Shown: positions 18,329-27,690 of the stretch, one piece after another
Position numbering within the stretch: position 1 is the stretch's first letter
Layout: each line of letters opens with the position of its first letter
Assembly (NCBI RefSeq): GCF_009176305.1
Contig: NZ_BLAJ01000005.1
Span: forward strand, 310,001 to 374,000
DNA length: 64,000 nucleotides
Direction of reading: 5' to 3'
Origin: Martinezella dioscoreae
GTDB taxonomy: Bacteria > Pseudomonadota > Alphaproteobacteria > Rhizobiales > Rhizobiaceae
Notes under the pieces: generated by a model
Database searches by the model: none
The model's input: only the letters and a program-made list of their open reading frames with translations
Told to the model about the DNA's origin: nothing
Made by a program: the position numbers and the translations under genes

Positions 18329-18466
18329 TTGGCATTGTCAAAACGCGCCTAATGCAGCCACCGCTGTCTCAGCTCTTCAGCCGTCCCGCAATATCGCCAT
18401 ACCGCGCCCTGACGGGCTTGTCTCACCGCCAGCTTGGTGGACTTCCAGACGGAAGACCAAGACGGT

Positions 18467-19102
18467 ATGTGCAATATTCTTCAGGTCCGTTGGACCCTTA
18501 CGCCTAAAACATCGCCTCAACCATGGATCGCCTGCAGCGGCTGCGGATCTCCAAAACCCTTCAGATCGAGCGGCAAGATCAGGCTCAACGCCAATGGCAA
18601 GCGGCTCGATGCCTGGCTTGTCTATAAGTGCATCGATTGCGACAAGACATGGAACCGAACGCTCTTCGAGCGCCGGACCGTTCACGACCTCGCCCCTTCC
18701 ACGCTCGAGGCACTGCAGCGCAGCGATCCGGACTGGGTACGCGCGCAGGAATTCGATCTCGACGGGCTGAGGCGGAAAGCCAAACGTATTGAGGAGCCGC
18801 CCGATGTCTCCATCCTGAAAGAGGCTATAGGTGTGGCAAGCGGCTGGACTTTGCTTGATATCGGGATATCAGCTCAATTCCCGACAAACCTGCGCCTTGA
18901 TCGGCTGCTTGCATCGGAGTTGGCAATCTCGCGCTCGCGGCTTCAGGGCTTTCGGGATGGAGGCAAATTGAAAGCCTATCCGGACCGCAACGACTTGTTG
19001 CGGCACAAGATCAAAGACGGCGTGCGGATCGTACTCGACTTGTCGGAGGTGGCCGATCGTCTGGCGATAGGTGAAGCGGCGGCAAATACCGAGCGAGAAT
19101 GA
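18467..19102 (+). CDS. DUF1062 protein with a zinc-ribbon-like N-terminus
   Basis: This encodes 211 residues from the ATG at 18467 (MCNILQVRWTLTP). The frame opens earlier at 18434. The N-terminal third has CSGCG (about 24-28) and CIDCD (about 53-57), two paired-cysteine knuckles that probably bind zinc. The C-terminal part has SRSRLQGFRDGGKL, which looks like an S4-like RNA-binding helix-turn. That part is inference. DUF1062 is uncharacterised. The gene stands alone after the 91-base palindromic element. Confidence 0.75.
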   Translation: MCNILQVRWTLTPKTSPQPWIACSGCGSPKPFRSSGKIRLNANGKRLDAWLVYKCIDCDKTWNRTLFERRTVHDLAPSTLEALQRSDPDWVRAQEFDLDGLRRKAKRIEEPPDVSILKEAIGVASGWTLLDIGISAQFPTNLRLDRLLASELAISRSRLQGFRDGGKLKAYPDRNDLLRHKIKDGVRIVLDLSEVADRLAIGEAAANTERE

Positions 19103-19168
19103 AACTATGCCCGCAGGAGAAAGGCTTCTGCGGGCTACATAATCCTGCTGTGAATGTCTCGAAACCGA

Positions 19169-19609
19169 TTACTTCGCGCCGGCAGTATCCGGCGCCGGAA
19201 CGTCAGACTTCTGCTTGCACTCTTTCAGCCAGACGTCATAGATCGGATGCTCGACGGCGTTGAGGCCGGGGCTGTCGGCGAACATCCAGCCGGTGAAGAT
19301 GCGGCGGATACGGCGATCGAGAGTGATCTCGTCCACCTCGACGAAACCGTCCACCTTCTGTTGCTCGGTATCGTCTCGTGAATAGCAGGCGCGCGGCGTC
19401 ACTTGCAATGCACCGAACTGCACGGTTTCGTTGACATAAACGTCGAAGGTGGTGATGCGGCCGGTGATCTTGTCGAGGCCGGAGAAGACCGCAACTGGAT
19501 TTGATATGCGGGCAGCCTCGGCAGTAGGGGCTGCCATGATGCCGGCGAAGAGGGTGATTCCCGCTGCAGCCACCGCACGCAAAGAAGCGCTCCGCGTGAA
19601 AAACATCAT
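19169..19609 (-). CDS. DUF2155 exported protein
   Basis: This encodes 146 residues from the double ATG at 19609/19606 (MMFFTRSASLR). A signal peptide ends near PTAEAARI. The mature part carries the family block DVYVNETVQFGALQVTPRAC, then EVDEITLDRRIRRIFTGWMF and HPIYDVWLKECK, with conserved cysteines. DUF2155 is typical of alphaproteobacteria and has no assigned function. It follows the NDUFA12 homologue on the same strand after 103 bases, which is a usual pairing in rhizobia. Confidence 0.85.
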   Translation of the reverse strand: MMFFTRSASLRAVAAAGITLFAGIMAAPTAEAARISNPVAVFSGLDKITGRITTFDVYVNETVQFGALQVTPRACYSRDDTEQQKVDGFVEVDEITLDRRIRRIFTGWMFADSPGLNAVEHPIYDVWLKECKQKSDVPAPDTAGAK

Positions 19610-19712
19610 ATCCGCCAGTCTCCGCTTGGTCTCGGTCAAGGCGCCGAGCTCGCGCCGGCATATGTCGCGCCTAAAGCCCAATTGTGGCCAAAGGACGAGC
19701 CGGCTGTCGCGC

Positions 19713-20111
19713 TCAGCTGCCCGGGGTCCAGGCGTCGTAGTCGCCGGTCACGCGCGGACGCTCGCCGGCAACGGCGAGAGAGCCAGGCGGGCGGTAAGCC
19801 TGCGGCGAGCCTGTGGGATTGGCGCGATGCTCCTTCTGCCAGTCCTTGGCGACATAGTTTTCCTTGGTCGGCGGAACGTCGGTGCGGTGATGCATCCAGC
19901 CGTGCCAGCCCGGAGGAATGGCGGAGGCTTCGGCATAGCCCTTGTAGATCACCCAGCGCTTTGGAAGGCCGTAAGAGGACGTGCCGCCTTCGTAATAGAC
20001 ATTCCCGAACTCATCCTCGCCGACACGCTTGCCAAACCGCCAAGTCGCGAAGCGCGTCCCCATGGTCTGACTGTTCCACCAGGTGAAGGTCTGTACGATG
20101 AAATTCCACAT
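19713..20111 (-). CDS. NDUFA12 (B17.2)-type accessory subunit of NADH:ubiquinone oxidoreductase
   Basis: This encodes 132 residues from the ATG at 20111 (MWNFIVQTFTWW), with GAGGAAA upstream. The diagnostic pattern of the complex I accessory subunit is visible: VGEDEFGNVYYE, KRWVIYKGYAEAS and IPPGWHGWMHHRTD. Alphaproteobacterial complex I has this subunit in common with mitochondria. It binds the peripheral arm near the membrane. The core nuo operon is not in the window. Confidence 0.93.
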   Translation of the reverse strand: MWNFIVQTFTWWNSQTMGTRFATWRFGKRVGEDEFGNVYYEGGTSSYGLPKRWVIYKGYAEASAIPPGWHGWMHHRTDVPPTKENYVAKDWQKEHRANPTGSPQAYRPPGSLAVAGERPRVTGDYDAWTPGS

Positions 20112-20217
20112 GTCTTTTCCTCGATACCCGCTGAGGGGCAAGCGATACCAGAATTCGATAGTTTGCTTATGCCGCCCCTGATCCTGCTTGTCCAGTGATT
20201 CCAGCAGGCAAACGGCT

Positions 20218-20685
20218 TCATTTCAATGTCATCTTGAAGCCCAGATGTGTCGGCTTGAAACCGAGTCTTTCATAGAAGCGATGTGCATCCTTGCGAGCCG
20301 CATTCGAGGTCAGCTGTACCATCCGCATGCCGCGGCGTTTCGCCTCCTCGATGCAGAAGTTGATCATCGCCGCCCCGATCCCCTGCCCGCGCATGTCGCC
20401 ACGCGTCTGGACGGACTCGATGATCATCACGGACGATCCCCGACCGTGCAGCGAGGTGACGACAATTGTCTGAAAGGTGCCGACGACCTCGCCGGCAAAC
20501 TCAGCGGCGTAAAGCGTCTGGTTCGACGATGCGGCAATCACGCGAAAAGCATTGGCATAGTCGTCATAGGCCGAAGGCTCGGCGGTATCGCCATGACCGC
20601 CCATGGTGTCGGCGGCGAAGAGCGCGATCAGGGCATGAAGGTCGGACTCTTTCGCTTCGCGGATTAGCAGGCGGCCGGCTTCCAT
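20218..20685 (-). CDS. GNAT-family N-acetyltransferase
   Basis: This encodes 155 residues. The acetyl-CoA-binding loop RGQGIGAAMINF (motif A) follows the beta-strand VMIIESVQTRGDM. The end has AHRFYERLGFKPTHLGFKM, the usual motif B. The opening REAKESDLHALIALF is typical of GNAT proteins. Substrate is not predictable. It is the last of three closely spaced minus-strand genes after gatB, with a 20-base gap to the GNAT gene upstream. Confidence 0.88.
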   Translation of the reverse strand: MEAGRLLIREAKESDLHALIALFAADTMGGHGDTAEPSAYDDYANAFRVIAASSNQTLYAAEFAGEVVGTFQTIVVTSLHGRGSSVMIIESVQTRGDMRGQGIGAAMINFCIEEAKRRGMRMVQLTSNAARKDAHRFYERLGFKPTHLGFKMTLK

Positions 20686-20705
20686 GAATGATCTCGCCTA
20701 TTCTT

Positions 20706-21209
20706 TCAGTGGCCCGCCAGCGGCTTCTCGAATATCAGCGCCGGAATGCCCGACTGCCCATTGCCGCAGTTTTCCGTGCGGCCAACCTCGACAAAGCCGT
20801 GGGCCTGGTAAAAGGCGATCGCAGGCGCGTTCTGCGGATCGACCTCAAGGCGCATGATCTCCGCATCCGGGAAGCAGGTCTCCAGCTCAGCGAAAATATC
20901 GCGGCCGATACCCTCGCGCTGATGCTCCGGACTGACATAGAGCATGTGAAGCATGACGGTTTTCGTCATCTCTTTGGACATGGCGGCATAGCCCATGCCG
21001 CCGATCGTCTTGCCGTCGTCGGCCACCAGGAATTCGGAATTCTTATTCGCCAACCGCGCCTTCAGCGAGGCAAGCGAATGCCAGGAGGCGTGCAGCTCGC
21101 CGACCTTTTCCGGCCCGTAGATCCGGTCATAGGTCGCATGCCAGGTTTCGCCGAGCAGAGCGCGGACCTTTTCCAGGTCCTGCTCGCTGGCGGTGCGGAC
21201 GAAGAACAC
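20706..21209 (-). CDS. GNAT-family N-acetyltransferase
   Basis: This encodes 167 residues from a GTG at 21209, only 3 bases after the gatB stop, so it is probably translationally coupled. Features are LHMLYVSPEHQREGIGRDIFAEL (motif A, R/QxxGxG/A) and APAIAFYQAHGFVEVGRTEN (motif B). Substrate is unknown. Its tight linkage to gatB is positional only. Confidence 0.88.
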   Translation of the reverse strand: MFFVRTASEQDLEKVRALLGETWHATYDRIYGPEKVGELHASWHSLASLKARLANKNSEFLVADDGKTIGGMGYAAMSKEMTKTVMLHMLYVSPEHQREGIGRDIFAELETCFPDAEIMRLEVDPQNAPAIAFYQAHGFVEVGRTENCGNGQSGIPALIFEKPLAGH

Positions 21210-21212
21210 CGC

Positions 21213-22718
21213 TTATTCCTCTTCGATGCCGAGCTTGGCCTTGACCAGCGCCTGCACCGCCTGCGGGTTGGCCTTGCCGCCGGTCGACTTCATCACCTGG
21301 CCGACGAACCAGCCGGCAAGGGTCGGCTTGGCCTTAACCTTGGCAACCTGATCCGGGTTGGCGGCGATGATCTCGTCGACAGCCTTTTCGATCGCGCCGG
21401 TGTCGGTGACCTGCTTCATGCCGCGCGCCTCGACAATCTCCGCGGGATCGCCGCCCTCGGTGAGCACGATTTCGAACAGATCCTTGGCGATCTTGCCGGA
21501 GATGGTTTCCGCCTTGATGAGGTCGATGATCGCGCCGAGCTGGGCGGGCGAAACCGGAGTCTCTTCAATGTCTTTGCCGGTTCTGTTCAGAGCGCCCAGC
21601 AAGTCGTTGATGATCCAGTTTGCCGCCATCTTGCCATCGCGGCCGGCGGCAACTGCTTCGAAATAATCGGCAATCGCCTTTTCCGAGACGAGCACGGAGG
21701 CGTCGTAGACCGAGAGGCCGAGTTCGCGGACGAAACGCTCCTTCTTATCGTCGGGCAGCTCAGGCAGATGCTCGGCAAGCTCCGCGACGAAGGCATCGTC
21801 GAACTCAAGCGGCAGCAGATCCGGATCGGGGAAATAGCGGTAATCATGCGCATCTTCCTTCGTGCGCAGAGACCGCGTCTCGCCCTTGTTCGGATCGAAC
21901 AGGCGGGTTTCCTGATCGATCGTACCGCCGTCTTCCAAAATGCCGATCTGGCGGCGTGCTTCATATTCGATCGCCTGACCAATGAAGCGGATGGAGTTGA
22001 CGTTCTTGATTTCGCAGCGCGTGCCGAATTCGCCGCCGGGACGGCGAACGGAAACGTTGACGTCGGCGCGCATGGAGCCTTCGTCCATATTGCCGTCGCA
22101 GGTGCCGAGATAGCGCACGATCGAGCGCAGCTTCGTCATATAGGCCTTCGCCTCGTCGGCGGAGCGGATATCCGGCTTGGAGACGATTTCCATCAGCGCG
22201 ACGCCGGAGCGGTTCAGATCGACATAGGACATGGTGGCGTGCTGGTCGTGCATCGACTTGCCGGCATCCTGTTCCAGATGCAGGCGCTCGATGCCGATCT
22301 CGATATCCTCGAACTGGCCCTGACGGTCCGGACCGAGCGAGATGACGATCTTGCCCTCGCCGACGATCGGATCCTTGAACTGCGAGATCTGATAGCCCTG
22401 CGGCAGGTCCGGATAGAAATAGTTCTTGCGGTCGAAGATCGAACGCTTGTTGATCTTGGCCTTCAGACCGAGACCGGTGCGCACGGCCTGCTTGACGCAT
22501 TCCTCGTTAATGACGGGCAGCATGCCGGGCATGGCGGCATCGACGAGCGACACGTTGGAATTCTGAGGATTGCCGAACTCCGTCGAGGCGCCGGAGAAGA
22601 GCTTGGACTTGCTCAGTACCTGGGCGTGGACTTCCATCCCGATAACGACTTCCCAATCACCCGTGGCACCGGGAATGAGGCGTTTCGGATCTGGCGTACG
22701 GACGTCGACAATGGTCAT
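21213..22718 (-). CDS. gatB: Aspartyl/glutamyl-tRNA amidotransferase subunit B
   Basis: This encodes 501 residues from the ATG at 22718 (MTIVDVRTPDPKR). With GatA and GatC it converts Glu-tRNA(Gln) and/or Asp-tRNA(Asn) to the amidated forms. The catalytic cradle has VVIGMEVHAQ, SKLFSGAS, NYFYPDLPQGYQISQ and SMRADVNVSVR. The C-terminal YqeY-like tRNA-binding domain ends with GGKANPQAVQALVKAKLG. The gene lies about 3.4 kb away from gatCA on the same strand, with unrelated genes between. Confidence 0.96.
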   Translation of the reverse strand: MTIVDVRTPDPKRLIPGATGDWEVVIGMEVHAQVLSKSKLFSGASTEFGNPQNSNVSLVDAAMPGMLPVINEECVKQAVRTGLGLKAKINKRSIFDRKNYFYPDLPQGYQISQFKDPIVGEGKIVISLGPDRQGQFEDIEIGIERLHLEQDAGKSMHDQHATMSYVDLNRSGVALMEIVSKPDIRSADEAKAYMTKLRSIVRYLGTCDGNMDEGSMRADVNVSVRRPGGEFGTRCEIKNVNSIRFIGQAIEYEARRQIGILEDGGTIDQETRLFDPNKGETRSLRTKEDAHDYRYFPDPDLLPLEFDDAFVAELAEHLPELPDDKKERFVRELGLSVYDASVLVSEKAIADYFEAVAAGRDGKMAANWIINDLLGALNRTGKDIEETPVSPAQLGAIIDLIKAETISGKIAKDLFEIVLTEGGDPAEIVEARGMKQVTDTGAIEKAVDEIIAANPDQVAKVKAKPTLAGWFVGQVMKSTGGKANPQAVQALVKAKLGIEEE

Positions 22719-22805
22719 GGGAAGCTCTTGTATAATGCTGTTTTCTGCTTTGGTGAGGTAGAGCAATTGGCGAGGCGGCGCAAGGCTTTCGGCATCGGCT
22801 GCGTG

Positions 22806-23315
22806 CTATATGCCCGGGCCATAGGCGCCATCGCTTTCATCGACCAGCGATTTCGAAAGCCCGACTGTGGGAACATCGCTGTCGAGCTTGGGGGAATAGA
22901 CGATCGACAGCCAGCGGATCTCATAGCCGCGCGCCCTGAAGAAGGCGATGGCATCGGTATTGGCCGCATGGCTCTGCAGCGAAACCTTCTCCAGCCCCTG
23001 CCCGTGCACATCCGCTTCGATCCGCGCCAGAAGCGCCGAGCCGAGACCGCGTCTGACGAAATCCGGATCGATCCAGAAATCGGAAATCGCCTCGTCAAGC
23101 GCCTCCCGCGCCGCCCATCCCACAGCTTCGCCGTTGAGCTCTATGACTGATATTGTCAGCCAGAGATTGCGGGTGAAATTTTCAAAGGCTTCGCTGGCGC
23201 TCTCCAGCAGTTCACCCGTGCCGCCGATCGCGCTCATCGCCTTCTGCCAGGAGCGCAGGCCGATGCTTGCCAACACCGCCGTTTCACCTTCATGGGCATT
23301 GCGAATATGGATCAT
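22806..23315 (-). CDS. GNAT-family N-acetyltransferase
   Basis: This encodes 169 residues from the ATG at 23315 (MIHIRNAHEGET), with a GGGGG tract just upstream. Motif A is FWIDPDFVRRGLGSALLARIE and motif B is TDAIAFFRARGYEIRWLS. It lies upstream of gatB on the same strand and divergent, over about 300 bases, from the YjhX-family gene. In E. coli the YjhX toxin is paired with the acetyltransferase-like YjhQ. Whether this gene plays that part is speculative because the two are divergent here. Confidence 0.85.
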   Translation of the reverse strand: MIHIRNAHEGETAVLASIGLRSWQKAMSAIGGTGELLESASEAFENFTRNLWLTISVIELNGEAVGWAAREALDEAISDFWIDPDFVRRGLGSALLARIEADVHGQGLEKVSLQSHAANTDAIAFFRARGYEIRWLSIVYSPKLDSDVPTVGLSKSLVDESDGAYGPGI

Positions 23316-23496
23316 CAGGCCCCCGCCATTTGGAGACAGTAAAGCACCCATAGAAAGCATTTGCCAGCGGCGGGATTCATCATTTTAGGGGGTGGTGAAA
23401 GGCGAAGTCGGGTTGAAGCTTGACTATGGAGCGCAACCTGTTTTAGAGAGGCGCATCGACGGAGTTTTTATGTCCACCTTTTGTCAGACCCGGTAA

Positions 23497-23580
23497 AGGC
23501 CTTGCTCGCAAGTTCTCTTGCGTGCCAGGCCTGAAAAACGAAGCCCCGACCTCCCTCAAGGGAAGCTTCGGATCGTTTTG
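23497..23580. other. Two adjacent hairpins upstream of the YjhX-family gene
   Basis: This sits in the 300-base divergent gap. The first hairpin is AGGCCT...CGCAAG-TTCT-CTTGCG...AGGCCT at 23497-23532. The second pairs CGAAGC (from about 23539) with GCTTCG (about 23569) and is flanked by AAAA and TTTT. The second could act as a weak terminator on either strand, or both may be part of the yjhX leader. The rest of the gap shows no gene. Confidence 0.4.
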
Positions 23581-23615
23581 TTGCGCCCAATGGCGCATTA
23601 CGGATTCTGACTCCA

Positions 23616-23873
23616 ATGGATATTTCACGCGCGGAACAGCGCATTCTCCACCTGCTCGCTCAGGGCGGGCGCATCGAACTCGAACGCACCGAAAAAAAGA
23701 AAATCGAGACCGCCAGCTGCTACACACGGGATGGCTGGCTCTATCCCGATTTTAGTCTTGAACTCTTTCGCAGGCTCCGACGTCTGAAGGCCATCCGGTC
23801 CACCGACGGCCAACCCTACCGGATCACGGAAAAGGGGCTGAAGCTGGTGAGGGCGCAGCTGGACAATCGATAA
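23616..23873 (+). CDS. YjhX/UPF0386-family protein (putative toxin)
   Basis: This encodes 85 residues with the family pattern throughout: MDISRAEQRILHLLAQGG, then RIELERTEKKKIETASCYTR is followed by DGWLYPDF, LFRRLRRLKAIRS and DGQPYRITEKGL...RAQLDNR. The fold looks like a small winged helix. E. coli YjhX was reported as the toxin of the YjhX/YjhQ pair. Many alphaproteobacteria carry homologues of unknown role. No small antitoxin gene overlaps it. The nearest acetyltransferase gene is divergent. Confidence 0.85.
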   Translation: MDISRAEQRILHLLAQGGRIELERTEKKKIETASCYTRDGWLYPDFSLELFRRLRRLKAIRSTDGQPYRITEKGLKLVRAQLDNR

Positions 23874-23934
23874 AACAAAGACGAGAGCCGCCCGACAAGG
23901 CGGCTCTCGGCAATAACTGCTGCCGACGTGGCGA

Positions 23935-25935
23935 TCAGAATGTTCTGATGATGTCAGTCACCTTGTCGCCGCGACGATCGCTTTCCTGCTGCACCGTATC
24001 GCGCCTTTCGTTCATCGAGGAAATTTGGTCCTCGCTGTCCGCCAGAGCCTTCAAATAGCGCTTCTTCAGATCGCTATTGTCAGGAACGGCGCCGAGATTG
24101 CGTCTTATCCGCTCCTGCTCGTTGACGGTTTTCTCGATTTCGCTATCGAGGCTCGCCAGTTCGTTCTGGATGGCGACATGTCTTTTGCGCGCATCGGCGA
24201 GATTTGCGAGCTTGTCCGTCAGTGCCTTGTCATTGGTCGAGGCCGACCATCCCAGCAGCATGTCCGGCTCGACATCGACCAGAGCGTAGCTGTTGCTCTG
24301 AAGCTGCTCGTCGACCGCCGTCAACGTCTTTTCCGCGCCTGCGTGCACGACCACCTTGAGCCGCTGGTGCGTTGCGGTCTTGCCGAAGCTCTCAGCCGAA
24401 GAAAACGACCAGCCGTCCCGGATCGGATGCTCGATGATGACGGTCCTTTCGCCGTCAAGCGCGCCTGACACAGTGTATGTCGTCGTCTGACGATATTTGA
24501 CGGTGGCGTTCATCACGCCATCGGCAACCTTCAGCGAGGCAATCTCCTCCGTCGGCGTCTGCTGTTCGCTGATCGTTACCTTGCGATCGGTTGCAAAGCT
24601 GGCGAGGCGCGTGTCGTCCTTCGGCAACGCCGATAGCTGGGAGTCGCCGATATAGCCGGTCTTGCTATCGTAGAGGGTCAGAATTCCCGCCGGCATGCTG
24701 ACCCCGGTGGTGTTCTTCAGCATCACGGCAGCGATAGGATTCCGATAGGCACTGCCGGCCCGATACATATCCACCATATCGGCCTCCACCTCCGCATCCA
24801 TGATCGGCACCGACAAGGTATCGCCATTGGCCAGATCGTAAGCTTCCGGAAGTTCGAAGGTGGCGGAGATATCGCTTTCGGTCACGGCCGCCCGGTTTCC
24901 GGCAGCAACCTGCATCGGCTCTGCCGGCCGCGCCAATTCGTCGGCTTCATAGGCCGGCGCATCCGCTGCCCTTTTGGCCGCGTACTGCATTGCCCCTGCC
25001 GGTGCAGGCGCCGCGGCGCCCGATGCCAGACGCCGCCTGTTGGACAGATCGCCGCTATCGGGATCGGGGACATTGTTCGACGCCGTGTTGACAGGCACTT
25101 CCTGCCGCTCTCTCCAATAAAGCTGGTGCAGGCCCTGCTTCAGCGTCACCGGCTCGGCCGAGGTCAGCGTCAGCTTGATGCCCTTCCAGTCCTCGCCGCT
25201 GGCGTTTTCCAGCACCGTCCATGCCTGCAGGCGCGCCCTATTCTTTTCGTCGATCACAACCTTGTAAGCCGTTTTCCAGATCGGAGACGGCACGACATAA
25301 GTCAGGCCGACGGCGCTGCCGTCCTTCACACCGTTCACCTTGATATCGATGGCACGCGTGCGATCGTTCTTGCCGCGGGAGATGGCTGCTGCTGCTTTGG
25401 CGAGCCTTGCTCTCGTGTCGGGGTCGTCAAACCGGACGGAGGCATCTTCACCAAGTGTCAGCGTCTCCACCGCTCCATCCTTGTCGATTACAGTCAGCAG
25501 GTAAGTCGGGGCCTTCTCGTCGGTTTTTCTCGTCTCAATGCCAAGAATGCTTCCCTCGACGGTCTTTCCACCACTGGTGACGGACACCCTTGCGCCCTGC
25601 ATCGATGTCAAAAGCGACGGTACGGACGAAAGCGCTTCGGGCGTGAACGGCAGGCCCTTGAAGGTCTCCTGCAATGGCCGCGGCCCCGCCAGCGACATGC
25701 CGGCCACCGAGCCTGCAGCTCCATCGACCACAAGGCTCTTCAGGATGTCATCGACCTGATCGAGGGGAACCTCGATCCGGATCACGCCGTCGCTATTAAT
25801 ATCGGCTGATCGCGAGACCTGGGCCAGGCCGCCCGAGGACAGGGTAATGGATCGAATGGCCCCATTGTCGGCCGCCAGCGCGATCGCTGGAAAGGACGCG
25901 CTGAGGAGCAGGATCGCCGAGACTTGCTTGAGCAT
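23935..25935 (-). CDS. DUF4139 exported protein
   Basis: This encodes 666 residues from the ATG at 25935 (MLKQVSAILLL), with GGAAGG upstream. A signal peptide ends near AIALAADN. The central and C-terminal region matches DUF4139 by eye: YVVPSPIWKTAYKVVID, WTVLENASGEDWKGIKLTLT, and late PIRDGWSFSSAESFGKT. The last 100 residues are charged and likely coiled-coil (NELASLDSEIEKTVNEQERI). The family is periplasmic with unknown function. It is a single gene, separated from gatA by a strong palindromic terminator. Confidence 0.82.
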   Translation of the reverse strand: MLKQVSAILLLSASFPAIALAADNGAIRSITLSSGGLAQVSRSADINSDGVIRIEVPLDQVDDILKSLVVDGAAGSVAGMSLAGPRPLQETFKGLPFTPEALSSVPSLLTSMQGARVSVTSGGKTVEGSILGIETRKTDEKAPTYLLTVIDKDGAVETLTLGEDASVRFDDPDTRARLAKAAAAISRGKNDRTRAIDIKVNGVKDGSAVGLTYVVPSPIWKTAYKVVIDEKNRARLQAWTVLENASGEDWKGIKLTLTSAEPVTLKQGLHQLYWRERQEVPVNTASNNVPDPDSGDLSNRRRLASGAAAPAPAGAMQYAAKRAADAPAYEADELARPAEPMQVAAGNRAAVTESDISATFELPEAYDLANGDTLSVPIMDAEVEADMVDMYRAGSAYRNPIAAVMLKNTTGVSMPAGILTLYDSKTGYIGDSQLSALPKDDTRLASFATDRKVTISEQQTPTEEIASLKVADGVMNATVKYRQTTTYTVSGALDGERTVIIEHPIRDGWSFSSAESFGKTATHQRLKVVVHAGAEKTLTAVDEQLQSNSYALVDVEPDMLLGWSASTNDKALTDKLANLADARKRHVAIQNELASLDSEIEKTVNEQERIRRNLGAVPDNSDLKKRYLKALADSEDQISSMNERRDTVQQESDRRGDKVTDIIRTF

Positions 25936-26047
25936 GAAGAGACCTTCCGATTCGGTTGCAGAGGACGAGACCAAGCGGCCGGCTGCAATTTATGATCGTA
26001 TTTCGGTCCAAAGTGTGATGGCGCGCGGGCGGAATATTGGCACATGC

Positions 26048-26083
26048 AAAAAGGGCCGTCCGGATATCCGGACGGCCCTTTTT
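26048..26083 (-). terminator. Perfectly palindromic terminator of the gatCA operon
   Basis: A 36-base perfect palindrome spans 26048-26083: A5, then GGGCCGTCCGGAT and its complement, then T5. It lies 69 bases after the gatA stop on the minus strand and would give a long stem with a U-tract in either direction. Confidence 0.92.
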
Positions 26084-26151
26084 CTATTGGCTTTAAACTC
26101 CGCGAAGCTTGACGAGATCGTTCATCAAGCCCGCTTGTGCGAGTGTAGCGC

Positions 26152-27633
26152 TTACCACCACTTCGCAGGCGTGAACTTGCCGGCGGCCTGTTCGATGACG
26201 TGGGCGGTCTTGAAGAGGGTTTCTTCTTCGAACGGCTTGCCGATGAGCTGCAGGCCGAGCGGCAGGCCCCTCGGGTCGAGGCCGGCGGGGACGGCGATGC
26301 CCGGCAGGCCGGCCATGTTGACCGTCACCGTGAAGATATCGTTCAGGTACATCTTCACCGGATCCGAAGCCAGGTCCTCGTCGGCGATGCCGAAGGCCGA
26401 GGATGGCGTGGCGGGAGTGAGGATCGCGTCGACGCCGGCGTTGAAGGCCAGCTCGAAATCGCGCTTGATCAGCGTGCGGACCTTCTGCGCGCGCAGGTAA
26501 TAGGCGTCGTAGTAACCGGCCGACAGAACATAGGTGCCGATCATGATGCGGCGCTTCACTTCCTGGCCGAAGCCGGCAGCGCGCGTCTTTTCATACATGT
26601 CGACGATGTCCTTGCCGTCGACGCGCAGGCCGTAGCGGACGCCGTCGTAGCGGGCGAGGTTCGAGGATGCCTCGGCAGGGGCGACGATATAGTAAGCCGG
26701 CAACGCATATTTCGTGTGCGGCAGGGAGATGTTGACGATCTCGGCGCCGGCATCCTTCAGCCAGGCGATACCCTGCTGCCAGAGCGCTTCGATCTCTTCC
26801 GGCATGCCATCGACGCGATATTCGTTCGGAATGCCGATCTTCATGCCCTTCAGCGACTGGCCGAGCGAGGCTTCATAATCCGGCACCGGCAGGTCGACGG
26901 AGGTCGTATCTTTCGCATCGACGCTTGCCATCGACTTCAAAAGGATGGCGGCATCGCGCACGTCGCGGGCGATCGGGCCGGCCTGGTCGAGCGACGAGGC
27001 GAAGGCGACGATGCCCCAGCGCGAGCAGCGGCCATAGGTCGGCTTGATGCCGACGGTGCCGGTGAAGGCTGCCGGCTGGCGAATGGAGCCACCCGTATCC
27101 GTGGCCGTTGCGCCGGCGCAGAGATGCGCTGCAACGGCTGCGGCCGAACCGCCGGACGAGCCGCCTGGAACCAGCTGCTGGTTCGAACCCTCGGCACGCC
27201 AGGGGTTGATCACCGGGCCGTAATAGGAGCTCTCGTTGGAGGAGCCCATGGCGAACTCGTCCATGTTGAGCTTGCCGAGCATGACGGCGCCGTCGTTCCA
27301 GAGGTTCTGCGTGACGGTCGATTCATAGCGCGGCTTGAAGCCATCAAGAATGTGGCTGCAGGCCTGGGTGTGGATGCCCTCGGTGCCGAACAGGTCCTTG
27401 ATGCCAAGCGGAATGCCTTCGAGCGTACCGGCCTTGCCGGCGGCAAGACGCGCATCCGAGGCCTTGGCCATCTCGCGCGCCTTGTCGGGCGTGACAGCGA
27501 TATAGGCATTGAGCTGGCCATTGGCTGCATCGATCGCCGAGATATAGGCCTCGGTCAGTTCGGTGGCGGTAATCTGCTTGGCGCGCAGCTTGTCGCGGGC
27601 TTCGGCAATGGTCAGGCTGGTCAGTTCGCTCAT
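26152..27633 (-). CDS. gatA: Aspartyl/glutamyl-tRNA amidotransferase subunit A
   Basis: This encodes 493 residues. It releases ammonia from glutamine for the GatB transamidation. The amidase-signature triad is seen: the lysine in GIPLGIKDLFGTEG (about 78), the cis-serine in TDTGGSIRQPA and the nucleophile in GGSSGGSAAAVAAH. Length is standard. It lies 57 bases after gatC on the same strand, with the operon ending in a palindromic terminator. Confidence 0.96.
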   Translation of the reverse strand: MSELTSLTIAEARDKLRAKQITATELTEAYISAIDAANGQLNAYIAVTPDKAREMAKASDARLAAGKAGTLEGIPLGIKDLFGTEGIHTQACSHILDGFKPRYESTVTQNLWNDGAVMLGKLNMDEFAMGSSNESSYYGPVINPWRAEGSNQQLVPGGSSGGSAAAVAAHLCAGATATDTGGSIRQPAAFTGTVGIKPTYGRCSRWGIVAFASSLDQAGPIARDVRDAAILLKSMASVDAKDTTSVDLPVPDYEASLGQSLKGMKIGIPNEYRVDGMPEEIEALWQQGIAWLKDAGAEIVNISLPHTKYALPAYYIVAPAEASSNLARYDGVRYGLRVDGKDIVDMYEKTRAAGFGQEVKRRIMIGTYVLSAGYYDAYYLRAQKVRTLIKRDFELAFNAGVDAILTPATPSSAFGIADEDLASDPVKMYLNDIFTVTVNMAGLPGIAVPAGLDPRGLPLGLQLIGKPFEEETLFKTAHVIEQAAGKFTPAKWW

Positions 27634-27690
27634 TTTGTTTCGCTTCAGATCTGGAATTGGGCAACGGGTCGGAAAGGCTCGAAAGAACCG

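Noticed and set aside
20688..23150. 820-codon plus-strand frame opposite GNAT genes and gatB
   Set aside because: It runs antisense across three recognisable genes and shows no domain of its own.
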